From an uncultured Bacilli bacterium (lineage in GTDB: Bacteria; Bacillota_I; Bacilli_A; RF39; UBA660): a stretch of DNA of 48,211 nt. Below, one piece after another: positions 9,031-16,600 of this stretch. The stretch is from positions 1 to 48,211 of the forward strand of contig CALVSY010000009.1 of NCBI GenBank assembly GCA_944359725.1. Reading direction: 5' to 3'. The number at the start of each line of letters is the position of its first letter. Position 1 is the first letter of the stretch. The notes beneath the pieces were generated by a model, which had not been told where the DNA came from, did no database searches, and worked only from the letters and a program-made list of their open reading frames with translations. Made by a program: the position numbers and the translations under genes.

Positions 9031-10056
9031 TTAGTTTTCTCTATTTAGTAGATAATCTGCAAAAGCGATAAACTCATCTTTATTAGAAACGTCCATGTTA
9101 TTAATTATTTCTACTCCCTTATCGGTATATTCTTTTACTAATTCTTCTGCGTTTTTCTTTGCACCAAGCATATCAAATAGCTCAGCTATTTTTTTACTTT
9201 CTTCTTTCGTAACCGAAGGATTACCATAGTATTTTTCAATTTCTTTTAATTCTTCTTTGTTTGCATGATCTATTGCGTACTTATAAATAATCGTTTGTTT
9301 TCCTTCTTTTATATCATTTAAGGTTTTACCCATTTTATCAGAGTCTTGATAAATACCTAATAAATCATCTTTTATTTGGAAAGCAATTCCTAAATAAGTA
9401 CCCATCTTTACTAATTTTTCTTTATCTTCTTTTTTAGCTCCTGCACTTGCTGCCCCAATCAAAACCGGTCCTATTATCGTGTACCAAGCAGTTTTATTAA
9501 CATATATGTCATATATTACTTTCTCACTCATACTCTTATGATAAGAAATTGGTTTTAAAGGAAGTTCAACGTCCACTATCTCACCATTTACCGTGTTGTG
9601 AAGTGTTTTAGAATAGATTTTTACTATCTCTTCTTTTAGTTCTTTACTTATGTTTGCGTTATTAATTATTCTGTATGATATGAAAAATCCTAAATCTCCA
9701 ATGCATATTGCTTTAGAAATACCAATGTGTCCAGGATACTTACTGTTAATCGTTTGCATCCCACGTCTTTTTTGTGCCTCATCTATAATATCATCATGAA
9801 TTAGTATTGCAGTTTGAAATATTTCTATGGCAGCAGCTAAATCTAAATAAGAATCATCATCCTTACCAAACAACATAGCACCCAACTTAATTAAATAGCC
9901 GCGCACTCTTTTTCCAGATGATGATAACCTTTTAAGCTCACCAATTGATTCTTTTATAAACTCATTATCGCTATACTTTTCTATTTCTTTATCAAGAATT
10001 TCGTTTATCTTGATTTCTATTTTATCCTTACATTCTAAAAATAAGTTTTTATTCAT
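9031..10056 (-). CDS. Polyprenyl diphosphate synthase (all-trans prenyltransferase)
   Basis: 341 residues from the ATG at 10056 behind GGAGATG. The first aspartate-rich motif is DDIID (88-92) followed by RRG. The second is DDLLG (229-233), where DDxxD is usual, so the last Asp is missing. These enzymes condense isopentenyl diphosphate into longer chains for quinone tails or lipid carriers. Chain length cannot be read with confidence. It could be a heptaprenyl synthase large subunit, but no small-subunit gene is nearby. It has its own TGTTATAAT promoter, back to back with that of mgtC. Confidence 0.85.
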   Translation of the reverse strand: MNKNLFLECKDKIEIKINEILDKEIEKYSDNEFIKESIGELKRLSSSGKRVRGYLIKLGAMLFGKDDDSYLDLAAAIEIFQTAILIHDDIIDEAQKRRGMQTINSKYPGHIGISKAICIGDLGFFISYRIINNANISKELKEEIVKIYSKTLHNTVNGEIVDVELPLKPISYHKSMSEKVIYDIYVNKTAWYTIIGPVLIGAASAGAKKEDKEKLVKMGTYLGIAFQIKDDLLGIYQDSDKMGKTLNDIKEGKQTIIYKYAIDHANKEELKEIEKYYGNPSVTKEESKKIAELFDMLGAKKNAEELVKEYTDKGVEIINNMDVSNKDEFIAFADYLLNREN

Positions 10057-10083
10057 TTTAACATCTCCAAACTCTGTACATAA

Positions 10084-10103
10084 ATTATAACATATGATAT
10101 AAT
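10084..10103. promoter_or_regulatory. Back-to-back extended -10 promoters
   Basis: TATAAT on the - strand (10089-10084) drives the prenyl synthase gene. TATAAT on the + strand (10098-10103), preceded by TG-A, drives mgtC. The two -10 boxes are 8 bases apart, so the polymerases should compete. Confidence 0.6.
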
Positions 10104-10131
10104 TAGTTTCCACTAGAAAGGGTGATTTTTT

Positions 10132-10833
10132 ATGGATCTTACAACTTTTACAATAAGACTCTGCATATGTTTTATTCTAAGTATTTTAATTGGTCTTGAG
10201 CGTCAGTTAAGGCATCGAATGGTAGGCTTAAGAACCAATGTATTAGTATGTATTGGCGCTTTTTTATTCGTTTATTTATCATTTGGAATAAATGTAAATG
10301 ATAAAACAAGAGTAGCTGCTCAAGTAGTATCCGGAATAGGTTTTTTAGGTGCGGGCGTAATATTAAGAGACGGAAATAAAGTAAAAGGACTTAACACGGC
10401 CGCTACTTTATGGTGCGTTGCCGCAATCGGAACACTTTGTGCATCAGGATTAGTAATTGAAGCAACACTAGGTACCATATTCGTCTTACTTTCAAACATA
10501 ATACTAAGACTTATTTCACAGTATATTATGAATAAAGTAAAACAAAGTGCTAAAGAAAGATACACAATAAGAATTTGTTGCAAGAGAGAAAAAGAAGAAA
10601 AAGTAAGAGCAAACTTTGCCAAAATAGTAGATAGTAACGATTTAGTACTTACAAGTTTTGAAAGAAGCACGATAACAGATAACAAGATCAAACTTAAAGC
10701 AATCATGATTACATCAACTCCAAGCAAAGTAGAAATGCTAATAAACAAAATAAGTTCTGATCCTGGAGTAGTAAACATAACTTGGGAACATGAAAAAGAA
10801 ACTAGAAGTGATAACGAAGACTCTGATGATTAA
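10132..10833 (+). CDS. MgtC/SapB family membrane protein
   Basis: 233 residues behind AAAGGGTGAT. Four to five membrane helices fill residues 1-125, with the family hallmarks GLERQLRHR near 20-28 and GIGFLGAGVILR near 67-78. A soluble C-terminal domain of ~95 residues resembles the ACT-like tail of MgtC. In pathogens MgtC adjusts growth under low Mg2+ and inhibits the F-ATPase; in commensals the role is less clear. No Mg2+ leader structure is evident in the short 5' region. It is monocistronic and divergent from the prenyl synthase. Confidence 0.9.
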   Translation: MDLTTFTIRLCICFILSILIGLERQLRHRMVGLRTNVLVCIGAFLFVYLSFGINVNDKTRVAAQVVSGIGFLGAGVILRDGNKVKGLNTAATLWCVAAIGTLCASGLVIEATLGTIFVLLSNIILRLISQYIMNKVKQSAKERYTIRICCKREKEEKVRANFAKIVDSNDLVLTSFERSTITDNKIKLKAIMITSTPSKVEMLINKISSDPGVVNITWEHEKETRSDNEDSDD

Positions 10834-10871
10834 TAAAACAAAAATCATTAGTTTCTTTTTTATTTTATGTA

Positions 10872-10880
10872 TGTTATAAT
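10872..10880 (+). promoter_or_regulatory. Extended -10 promoter of the VanY-like gene
   Basis: TG-T-TATAAT lies 25 bases before the ATG at 10905, with AGGAAGG as ribosome binding site between. Confidence 0.65.
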
Positions 10881-10904
10881 TCTTTATAGTAGGAAGGCGT
10901 TAAA

Positions 10905-11759
10905 ATGAAAAGGGATGTTAAAAAAGATTATAGCAAAACAGAATTTTTATTTGAAAGTGACGCAGAAAAAGTCGCACTAAAAGAAGCGTTAAAACCAAGA
11001 AAACCAAAGTTATATAAAATAATAATACCTAATGTTATTATTTTAATAATATTAGTAGCAGGCGCTTTTTTCGCTTTAAATCGCTATGAAGAAATAAAAA
11101 TATCAAAAGTTAACGCATCAGTTATCGCTGCAAATCAAAAAAACGATACAAACGAAAGAATTAACTCATCAAGTAAAAACTTGCAAACGATAAATAAAGA
11201 TGATTTAAGTAAGTATGAAATAGTTATAAATAGTGCGAATCCGTTAACTGAAGAAGAATTAAAAAATTACGTAATAGTTAATGTTAAAGACAATTTGATA
11301 CCAGATGTAAAACTAGAAAAAAAAACTTACAAAAACTATTTAGAGCTTAAAGATAACCTTGAGAAAAGAGGTTATTACATAAACATAACAAACGGATACA
11401 AATCCTTTGAAGAATATGAAACAATATATTATATTTATTCATTAGACAAAGGAGAAAAATACGCAAAATCGCACATTGCAAAAGCAGGAACATCAGAGCA
11501 CAACGCTGGAATTGCATTTGATTTTATAATATCTAAAGATAAATATGCTTTTGAATCAAACAAAAAAAGTGAGGAATACACATATTTAGAAAACATCGCG
11601 TATCTTTATGGTTTTATATTAAGATACCCAAAGGAAAAAGAGGATATAACCGGATTTGAATATGAACCATACCACTTAAGATACGTTGGTAAAGATCTTG
11701 CTAAATACTTAAAAAAGAATAGCCTAACTTTAGAAGAGTACTATGGTACTGAAAGTTAG
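10905..11759 (+). CDS. VanY/LdcB-type D,D- (or L,D-) carboxypeptidase, membrane-anchored
   Basis: 284 residues. A basic cytoplasmic start is followed by one membrane helix at about 38-57 and an M15B peptidase domain outside. Zinc ligands and catalytic residues are recognisable: SEHNAGIAFD (197-206; H199, D206) and EPYHLRYVG (254-262; E254, H257). It trims the terminal D-Ala (or the L-Lys-D-Ala bond) of peptidoglycan stems. No vancomycin genes are nearby, so a wall-remodelling role is more likely than resistance. The 3' end of the gene forms the left arm of its own terminator. Confidence 0.88.
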   Translation: MKRDVKKDYSKTEFLFESDAEKVALKEALKPRKPKLYKIIIPNVIILIILVAGAFFALNRYEEIKISKVNASVIAANQKNDTNERINSSSKNLQTINKDDLSKYEIVINSANPLTEEELKNYVIVNVKDNLIPDVKLEKKTYKNYLELKDNLEKRGYYINITNGYKSFEEYETIYYIYSLDKGEKYAKSHIAKAGTSEHNAGIAFDFIISKDKYAFESNKKSEEYTYLENIAYLYGFILRYPKEKEDITGFEYEPYHLRYVGKDLAKYLKKNSLTLEEYYGTES

Positions 11760-11767
11760 GTTTTTTT
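11723..11767 (+). terminator. Terminator embedded in the 3' end of the VanY-like gene
   Basis: CCTAACTTT (11723-11731, inside the coding sequence) pairs with AAAGTTAGG (11752-11760, spanning the TAG stop), followed by seven T. The prsW gene converges and its last codons share these bases. Confidence 0.85.
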
Positions 11768-12482
11768 ATAATTTCTTACTTTCTTTTGAAGCGTTAATAA
11801 TTTTAAAATATGAAGAAAAATATAAATATATAATAAATATGGCAACCAAAATAAGAGAGATGGTATTATCCGCGAATAAAAGGAAATCAAACAAGCCATG
11901 CATTAAAACCGGAAGAACAATTGATAATATCATGCACTTGTTATATCTTTTTTTCCAGCCTCTTATCATATACTTTTTGGCAAGCCCTAGATAATAACCT
12001 GATAATATAGCAAAAAAGGCATGAGCAGGAACGGTAATTACACCCCTTAATAAAGAAAGCATTAACCCACCGTTATTAAATAATATAACCATTATGTTTT
12101 CAACAGTTGCAAATCCAAGTGCTATAAAAACAGAATAAACAATAGCATCATAAGTATAATTAAAGTTTTTTTGTTTCCAGGTAATAACATAAGTAAAAAG
12201 CCATTTTACTAATTCTTCACATAGTCCTATTATAATGAAGGACCTAAAAAACATATTAAAAACGTCATTGTTAAATGAGAATATCTTTTGCATGTAAATC
12301 TCAAAGAAAAGTGCAACACCAGTTGATAACGCACCAAATAAAAATAATTTTAAAAGTAATAAAACCGGTTCTTTTTCTATGACATCTTTTTTATAAACGA
12401 TAAAACCAATTATAAAAGAAGGTAACATGGCAAGTAAAATTAAAACGTCAGTTCTTCCAAAGTTAGTAACAAAATCAACCAT
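11766..12482 (-). CDS. PrsW-family intramembrane metalloprotease
   Basis: 238 residues with about seven membrane helices. The family signatures are CEELVKW (88-94, the EExxK motif), FATVEN (124-129), VPAHAFFAILSGYYLG (H154) and VLMHGLFD (H195). PrsW enzymes make the first cut in anti-sigma factors such as RsiW in response to envelope stress. An ECF-like sigma gene occurs at 24006, but without a membrane anti-sigma partner in sight. Start ATG follows AGGGTGATA. It converges on the VanY-like gene, with overlapping 3' ends. Confidence 0.88.
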   Translation of the reverse strand: MVDFVTNFGRTDVLILLAMLPSFIIGFIVYKKDVIEKEPVLLLLKLFLFGALSTGVALFFEIYMQKIFSFNNDVFNMFFRSFIIIGLCEELVKWLFTYVITWKQKNFNYTYDAIVYSVFIALGFATVENIMVILFNNGGLMLSLLRGVITVPAHAFFAILSGYYLGLAKKYMIRGWKKRYNKCMILSIVLPVLMHGLFDFLLFADNTISLILVAIFIIYLYFSSYFKIINASKESKKL

Positions 12483-12569
12483 GCATTATCACCCTAATCT
12501 AATTTTAACAAATTTTTATTAAAACTTTTATATAATATTGTCTATTTTTACCATACTTTACACAAAGTT

Positions 12570-12604
12570 TATAATAAAATAAACTAACTAAAAATAGTTA
12601 GTTT
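12570..12604 (-). terminator. Intrinsic terminator of the ferritin-like gene
   Basis: AAACTAACTA and TAGTTAGTTT form a 10-bp stem, followed on the - strand by ATTTTATTAT. The right arm overlaps the stop codon of the gene. Confidence 0.7.
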
Positions 12605-13107
12605 TTAAAGAGTTCATCATAGATAGTATTAAATATTTCTAGGTGTCTTTTTTCATCAAGGATTATTCTATCAAGCATCTTTTTTATATACTTATCTTTT
12701 ATTAACCTTTTGTGGTTTTCATAACTTTTAATAGCACTTTCTTCAGAATGAATATCTGTTTTTAACATATCTTTTAAATCAGTTTTATAACTAACGTTAT
12801 CACTTGACCAAAAAACACAATCTCCACGCTCTGATTCACACGTTTTATACACAGGATCTTTACCTAGTAACTTTATTGTTTTTCCAAGTATTTCCAAATG
12901 TTTCATCTCAACAACAGCAACTTCTTCTATTATTTTAGAAAACTCTTTGTTGTTTTCAAAAGAATTAAAATGCTGATAAGAATAAAGTAGGCATGCAGTT
13001 AACTCACTTACCCCACCGGCATAATCCTGACTTAGTAAATCTGCATAATAGGCGTTTTTTGTTTCCACCTTAATTTCAGGATAAGGAATATCTAATTTAA
13101 CTTTCAT
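12598..13107 (-). CDS. Ferritin-like di-iron protein (rubrerythrin/Mn-catalase superfamily)
   Basis: 169 residues forming a four-helix bundle pattern. Carboxylate/His ligands fall at GGVSELTACLL (helix 1), VVEMKHLEIL (E-x2-H, helix 2), HSEESAIKSY (helix 3) and LDEKRHLEIF (E-x2-H, helix 4). This is the di-iron or di-manganese arrangement. A CxxxxxxC between helices 2 and 3 is probably incidental, and there is no rubredoxin tail. Likely roles are peroxide removal or iron handling in an anaerobe. Start follows TGGTGATAAA. It is monocistronic. Confidence 0.8.
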   Translation of the reverse strand: MKVKLDIPYPEIKVETKNAYYADLLSQDYAGGVSELTACLLYSYQHFNSFENNKEFSKIIEEVAVVEMKHLEILGKTIKLLGKDPVYKTCESERGDCVFWSSDNVSYKTDLKDMLKTDIHSEESAIKSYENHKRLIKDKYIKKMLDRIILDEKRHLEIFNTIYDELFKN

Positions 13108-13156
13108 TTTATCACCAGTTAATTATATTCATAATAAAATATTAATTTCATATAAA

Positions 13157-13690
13157 TTAGTGTCTAATAAGTAAAGTTATAATTAAATCAAATATCATTA
13201 TAATTGATGCGGTAATGCTAAATATTAAACATTTTTTGTCTCCTATTTTTTTAATGATTTTATCCATTAAAGGGACTACCGCATATATAAGTATTAAAGC
13301 ACCAACAGAAAAACTTACTAATGATCTAAAACATACGTGTCCACCAATGTTTAAAAATAAACCAGTATAATCCCACCAACGCTTGTGATATACTTCCCAC
13401 ATCCAAAAACCAGTTAAGTATTCAACTACACCGGTAATAACAAAGGAAAGCAAAAATACTAATATAGGTGATTTTTTAAATCTATTTAATAATAAATAAA
13501 TCAAAAGTGCCCCTAATCCATATACCGGTAAATAAGGGCCATATAAAAATCCTCTATTTACTATTATTCCTTCGGCTACATAATAAAATATTTCCTCATA
13601 TATCCATCCTGCTATACAGCCTACAAAAAATATTAAAAATAACTTACTAAAGGTTTTGGAAGACCATTTCTTTTTTACTACTTTTTTCAT
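13157..13690 (-). CDS. CmpB-type membrane protein (putative ABC transporter type IV family)
   Basis: 177 residues with about five membrane helices. GWIYEEIFYYV, NRGFLYGPYLPVYGLGA and VEYLTGFWMWEVYHKRWWDY match the conserved loops of the CmpB/PF06541 family, widespread in Firmicutes. The 'ABC transporter' label is historical and no ATPase gene is adjacent. Function is unknown. Start follows AGTAGGAG. Its promoter region backs onto the tRNA-Trp promoter. Confidence 0.85.
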   Translation of the reverse strand: MKKVVKKKWSSKTFSKLFLIFFVGCIAGWIYEEIFYYVAEGIIVNRGFLYGPYLPVYGLGALLIYLLLNRFKKSPILVFLLSFVITGVVEYLTGFWMWEVYHKRWWDYTGLFLNIGGHVCFRSLVSFSVGALILIYAVVPLMDKIIKKIGDKKCLIFSITASIIMIFDLIITLLIRH

Positions 13691-13750
13691 AACTACTCCT
13701 ACTACTATACTAAGATAATATCATTAAATCGTATTTTTTTAAAGTAAATA

Positions 13751-13780
13751 TTGATAATTTATAATGTTTTGTGTTATAAT
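13751..13780 (+). promoter_or_regulatory. Native tRNA-Trp promoter
   Basis: TTGATA, 18 bases, TATAAT with TG-T before it, 17 bases upstream of the first tRNA-Trp 5' half. It now transcribes a dead 5' half before reaching the intact tRNA at 13899. Confidence 0.8.
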
Positions 13781-13796
13781 TTACTTGCCTACATTT

Positions 13797-13833
13797 AGGG
13801 GATTAGTTAAATGGTATAATAATGGTCTCCAAA
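13797..13833 (+). pseudogene. tRNA-Trp 5' half (left junction of the island, attL-like)
   Basis: 37 bases identical to the 5' half of the intact tRNA-Trp at 13899, ending exactly at the anticodon-loop heptamer CTCCAAA (13827-13833). The next bases (TTACTTGG) are element sequence. It is directly behind the native promoter, so this is most likely the original chromosomal gene, cut by integration. Confidence 0.85.
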
Positions 13834-13935
13834 TTACTTGGATGCCTTGATATTATGAATTTCTAATCTCTATATTTTATAAGGTATTAATCTCATACAG
13901 GGGATTAGTTAAATGGTATAATAATGGTCTCCAAA
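13827..13935 (+). repeat. 109-bp inverted repeat, left copy
   Basis: Runs from heptamer core 1 through a 65-bp element segment and a second tRNA-Trp 5' half to heptamer core 2. It is identical base for base to the reverse complement of 15270-15378. The 65-bp segment has two direct TAATCTC boxes (13864-13870, 13888-13894) that could be integrase arm sites. Confidence 0.95.
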
Positions 13936-13972
13936 ACCACTGTTGGGAGTTCGATTCTCTCATCCCCTGCCA
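13899..13972 (+). tRNA. tRNA-Trp (CCA anticodon), intact, CCA encoded
   Basis: Complete cloverleaf: acceptor AGGGGAT/ATCCCCT, discriminator G then encoded CCA. Anticodon loop is CTCCAAA with anticodon CCA, and T arm GGGAG/CTCTC with one G-T pair. The anticodon stem closes with A-C at its base. It is the only intact tRNA-Trp here, and its anticodon loop is the recombination core of the surrounding island. It reads TGG only; no TCA-anticodon partner is in the window. Confidence 0.96.
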
Positions 13973-13984
13973 TTTAGGAATTTA

Positions 13985-14007
13985 AGCAGCAGTGGTGCTG
14001 CTTTTTT
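13985..14007 (+). terminator. Terminator of tRNA-Trp
   Basis: AGCAGCA and TGCTGCT with a GTGG loop, followed by a T-run. Confidence 0.85.
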
Positions 14008-14019
14008 ATATTTTATGCA

Positions 14020-14079
14020 GGCGATGACTTTTAACTAGACCACTGGACACCTCCAGTAGTCCTATCGCCTAGTTAAAAG
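14020..14079 (+). promoter_or_regulatory. Pseudoknot-like structure upstream of the integrase
   Basis: Three sets of complementary segments occur in a 60-base GC-richer patch. GGCGAT (14020) pairs with ATCGCC (14064). CTTTTAACTA (14028) pairs with TAGTTAAAAG (14070). ACCACTGGA (14039) pairs with TCCAGTAGT (14052) as an inner hairpin. The first two stems interleave, so they form either an H-type pseudoknot or two alternative folds. It lies 73 bases before the integrase ATG, in the likely 5' leader or in the attP region. Confidence 0.55.
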
Positions 14080-14152
14080 CATTTTCTATATTGTTTCTTT
14101 TGATAGTTGTTTTGCTATGTAAATTACAAATATATTTAAAAGGAGAATTTAT

Positions 14153-15187
14153 ATGACAGAACAAACCATTAACGAATTAACAAACTTTTTTCAAAAATTT
14201 GGAAAGGAAGAAGCAAAACAACCTGCGCAAAGTAATCTATCTTTTCATGATGCTATGAAATATTTTTTTAACAATATGGAAGAACGTGGATTGGCAGAAC
14301 CTACTAAACATTTTTACAAAGATAAACTTAATGCATTTCGAAAGTTCTTAGTGCAAATTAAGAAAGTTATGTGTTTAGAAAAATTAACTGGAAAAGAAAT
14401 AAAATTTTATATCGAAAGCAAATACTCAAAGAATAAAACAAATACTTTTAATTGCCATGCTAGGGCACTAAGAGCTTTCTTTAACTATCTAGAAAAAGAT
14501 GGGTACTTAATCGCCAATCCAGCTCGTAATATTAAACCTAAAAAAGTTAGAAAAGAAAAAATAGATTACTTTACGATAGACCAAGTGCGAAAGTTAATTA
14601 CTTCGTTTGATTTACGGTACAAGTCAGAGCTTAGAAATCTATTAATAGTTATGATATTACTTGATACTGGAGTTCGTAATAGTGAACTTGTACGAATCAA
14701 ACTGGAAGATATTAATACTAAGGAAAGAAGTATATACGTTTATTCTACTAAAACAAATACCTTTCGCACGGTCTATTATTCAAAAGAAACAGAGAGAATA
14801 TTCAATGTTTATAGGCGTGAAGTTTTAAAAGGAACTGAAAAAGGTTCACTTTTCGTTAAATTTCACAATCAGTTTAACGAACCTATTTTAGGTTCATCAT
14901 TAAATACTGAAATGGTTTATGGATTGTTAAGTAGAAAGGCTAAAAAGATATTTGGTGATGGATTTAAGATGAACCCACATAAATTTAGACATACGTTTGC
15001 AACACACTTTGTAATAAATGGTGGTGATCCTTTTTCACTCCGTGATCTTTTGGGACATACTAATATTGAAACAACAAAGATATACGTTGATATGTCACCA
15101 AAAGATTTAAAAACTAAACACGCCAAACATTCAATAATCTCAAATATAGAAAATGATGGACAAGCTGATAATAATCATAAATATTAG
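14153..15187 (+). CDS. Tyrosine recombinase (integrase) of the tRNA-Trp island
   Basis: 344 residues. A SAM-like core-binding domain fills about 28-120 and the catalytic domain about 140-320. The full catalytic set is visible: R175 (TGVRNSEL), K200 (STKTNTF), H276-x-x-R279 (NPHKFRH), H302 (LLGHTN) and Y311 (TKIYVD). It should cut around the 7-base heptamer CTCCAAA shared by all junctions of this island. There is no long N-terminal arm-binding domain, so it is XerC/D-like in size. ATG follows AAAAGGAG. Its gene lies between inverted attB-like and attP-like sites. Confidence 0.93.
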   Translation: MTEQTINELTNFFQKFGKEEAKQPAQSNLSFHDAMKYFFNNMEERGLAEPTKHFYKDKLNAFRKFLVQIKKVMCLEKLTGKEIKFYIESKYSKNKTNTFNCHARALRAFFNYLEKDGYLIANPARNIKPKKVRKEKIDYFTIDQVRKLITSFDLRYKSELRNLLIVMILLDTGVRNSELVRIKLEDINTKERSIYVYSTKTNTFRTVYYSKETERIFNVYRREVLKGTEKGSLFVKFHNQFNEPILGSSLNTEMVYGLLSRKAKKIFGDGFKMNPHKFRHTFATHFVINGGDPFSLRDLLGHTNIETTKIYVDMSPKDLKTKHAKHSIISNIENDGQADNNHKY

Positions 15188-15192
15188 AGAGA

Positions 15193-15226
15193 TAAAAGAC
15201 CCAAAGTCAAAGCTTTGAGTCTTTTT
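15193..15226 (+). terminator. Terminator of the integrase gene
   Basis: AAAAGAC...GTCTTTTTT with an inner AAAG/CTTT stem, six bases after the stop codon. Confidence 0.75.
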
Positions 15227-15239
15227 TAACATTTATTTA

Positions 15240-15269
15240 CGCTTGTCAAATCGAACTATCTACAGTAGT
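15240..15269 (-). other. tRNA-Trp 3'-half mimic next to core 3
   Basis: On the - strand, directly after heptamer core 3, the bases ACTACTGTAGATAGTTCGATT resemble the tRNA-Trp 3' half: most positions through GTTCGATT match, and then similarity ends before the acceptor stem. It cannot give a functional tRNA. It looks like an eroded attachment arm. Confidence 0.6.
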
Positions 15270-15378
15270 TTTGGAGACCATTATTATACCATTTAACTAA
15301 TCCCCTGTATGAGATTAATACCTTATAAAATATAGAGATTAGAAATTCATAATATCAAGGCATCCAAGTAATTTGGAG
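15270..15378 (-). repeat. 109-bp inverted repeat, right copy
   Basis: Exact reverse complement of 13827-13935. It runs from heptamer core 3 (15270-15276) through a tRNA-Trp 5' half (to 15306) and the 65-bp segment (15307-15371) to core 4 (15372-15378). Confidence 0.95.
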
Positions 15379-15538
15379 TTAATGCTCAAAATATCATAGT
15401 CCTGTCATCACATATTTTATAACTTGGCATATTAATAGCCACTATATAAATTACATTTTCATTTTACAAAAATTATTATGTTTAATCAATACTTATTTTG
15501 AAATTGAGCAGCGAAATTTCAAAATCGCGGGCTTCGCC
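15372..15538 (+). repeat. 167-bp terminal inverted repeat of the cargo, left copy
   Basis: Identical to the reverse complement of 19492-19658, including heptamer core 4. Read on the - strand, core 4 is flanked by GCATTAA and TTACTTGG. That is the composite expected of an intact attP with TAA/TTA dyad arms. The similarity continues inward in diverged form to about 15644. Confidence 0.95.
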
Positions 15539-15651
15539 CGAAAGCGGTAGTTTCTTCATAGTTTTTCTTTTTAAAAAGTATTAGTAAATAATCTTAAAAA
15601 TCAAAAGTCAGAAACTAAATAGGTGTGGGGAAAGCGGTTCTTTTTTAACTT

Positions 15652-16065
15652 TTAGTTTGAATAGTATAATCTTATAGCATCTACTATCGAAGATGCTTGC
15701 CAATTAACTATACTATCTGCTATCTTTTCTACTTCGCTTGGTAGAATATCCGCACCCCAAGGCCTGATAGCAATAATCGGTTTATTATATTTTTTTGCAA
15801 TTTTAATTTCTTCTTTAATCCACTTCCTATACTTTATATATTTTCCTGCTATAATAAGTACAACGCCAGATTGTCTTATTTGTTCATCAATCTGATTATA
15901 CAATTCATTTGTTGATTCAAAATCTATAGGATCATGCTCTGGTACACTATAGTTTCTAAAGTTAAAGTAAGAGTATTCCTTTAATAAATTAATTAAAGAA
16001 TAATATCGATTGTTATATTTCCATGCGTGACTAATGAATACGTCATATGTTTTTAAAGCTGGCAT
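15652..16065 (-). CDS. TIR-like domain protein (DUF1863/ThsB type)
   Basis: 137 residues, a single domain. The TIR-like start is YDVFISHAW (7-15). RNYSVPEHDPI follows near 37-47, then VVLIIAGKYIKYRKWIKEEI (68-87), where a conserved Glu (E85 or E86) would be the NAD-cleaving residue. KPIIAIRPWG (95-104) is the BB-like/strand D region. TIR proteins of this shape (ThsB) make a cyclic-ADP-ribose signal in Thoeris anti-phage systems. No ThsA (Sir2/SLOG) gene is present. The partner may be the membrane protein directly upstream (14-base gap, same strand). Confidence 0.8.
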   Translation of the reverse strand: MPALKTYDVFISHAWKYNNRYYSLINLLKEYSYFNFRNYSVPEHDPIDFESTNELYNQIDEQIRQSGVVLIIAGKYIKYRKWIKEEIKIAKKYNKPIIAIRPWGADILPSEVEKIADSIVNWQASSIVDAIRLYYSN

Positions 16066-16079
16066 ACTATTTCTCCTTT

Positions 16080-16463
16080 CTATTTTATATATATAATAAT
16101 TAAATAAATTATTATAAAAGATATGGGTAGTATTTTTTCTAATAAAGTTAAGTTAGTTAAAACGGATATTCTTTTACTTTCTTCATTAAACCATTTCAAT
16201 TTATTTCTATTTTCATATTCGTTGATAATTTCATATTTTATTTTATTTCTTTTTGAATAATTATCTATTGTTACAAACCATACTATTGATATTAATATTC
16301 CTAAAATACAAATGATATAAAAAGAAATTTTATCTAGTTTGCTTACAGATACAAATGAAAACATAGCTAGAGAAAATGTTAGGTAAATATTATTTTGGTT
16401 GATTCTTTTTTCGCTCATTTTCTCTGCACTTTCTATAAAACTCTTGTATTGTTCATTATTCAT
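16080..16463 (-). CDS. Small three-helix membrane protein, candidate TIR partner
   Basis: 127 residues with membrane helices at about 26-41, 47-66 and 108-126. A charged, probably cytoplasmic loop lies between (RNKIKYEIINEYENRNKLKW). RBS AAGGAG. It is the first gene of a two-gene unit with the TIR gene and is separated from the gene at 16601 by a terminator. Small membrane proteins often act as pore-forming effectors in TIR and CBASS-type defence. The pairing suggests signal-triggered membrane damage, but that is inference from context only. Confidence 0.7.
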   Translation of the reverse strand: MNNEQYKSFIESAEKMSEKRINQNNIYLTFSLAMFSFVSVSKLDKISFYIICILGILISIVWFVTIDNYSKRNKIKYEIINEYENRNKLKWFNEESKRISVLTNLTLLEKILPISFIIIYLIIIYIK

Positions 16464-16480
16464 TTTTACAAAATCTCCTT

Positions 16481-16520
16481 ACAAAAAACTCGTATTAAAC
16501 TTATTAAAGTCTAATACGAG
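16481..16520 (-). terminator. Intrinsic terminator
   Basis: CTCGTATTA and TAATACGAG form a 9-bp stem, followed by TTTTTT on the - strand. It separates the gene at 16601 from the TIR unit. The RBS of the next gene begins right after it. Confidence 0.8.
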
Positions 16521-16600
16521 CCCTTTAATTACTTATATTATATCAAATCTGATAAAAAAGTAAAGTGGACAAAATGCTATCTTTAAATACTCATATTTTC

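Noticed and set aside
10320..10778. 152-codon - strand frame inside the MgtC gene
   Set aside because: Antisense to a well-recognised family, hydrophobic only because the sense strand is; no RBS.
13797..13833. A second functional tRNA-Trp at the native promoter
   Set aside because: Only the 5' half is present; the anticodon loop runs into element sequence.
14020..14079. HDV-like ribozyme or a known riboswitch
   Set aside because: The stem order recalls an HDV fold, but the P4 stem and the joining strand with the catalytic C are absent, and I recognise no riboswitch consensus.
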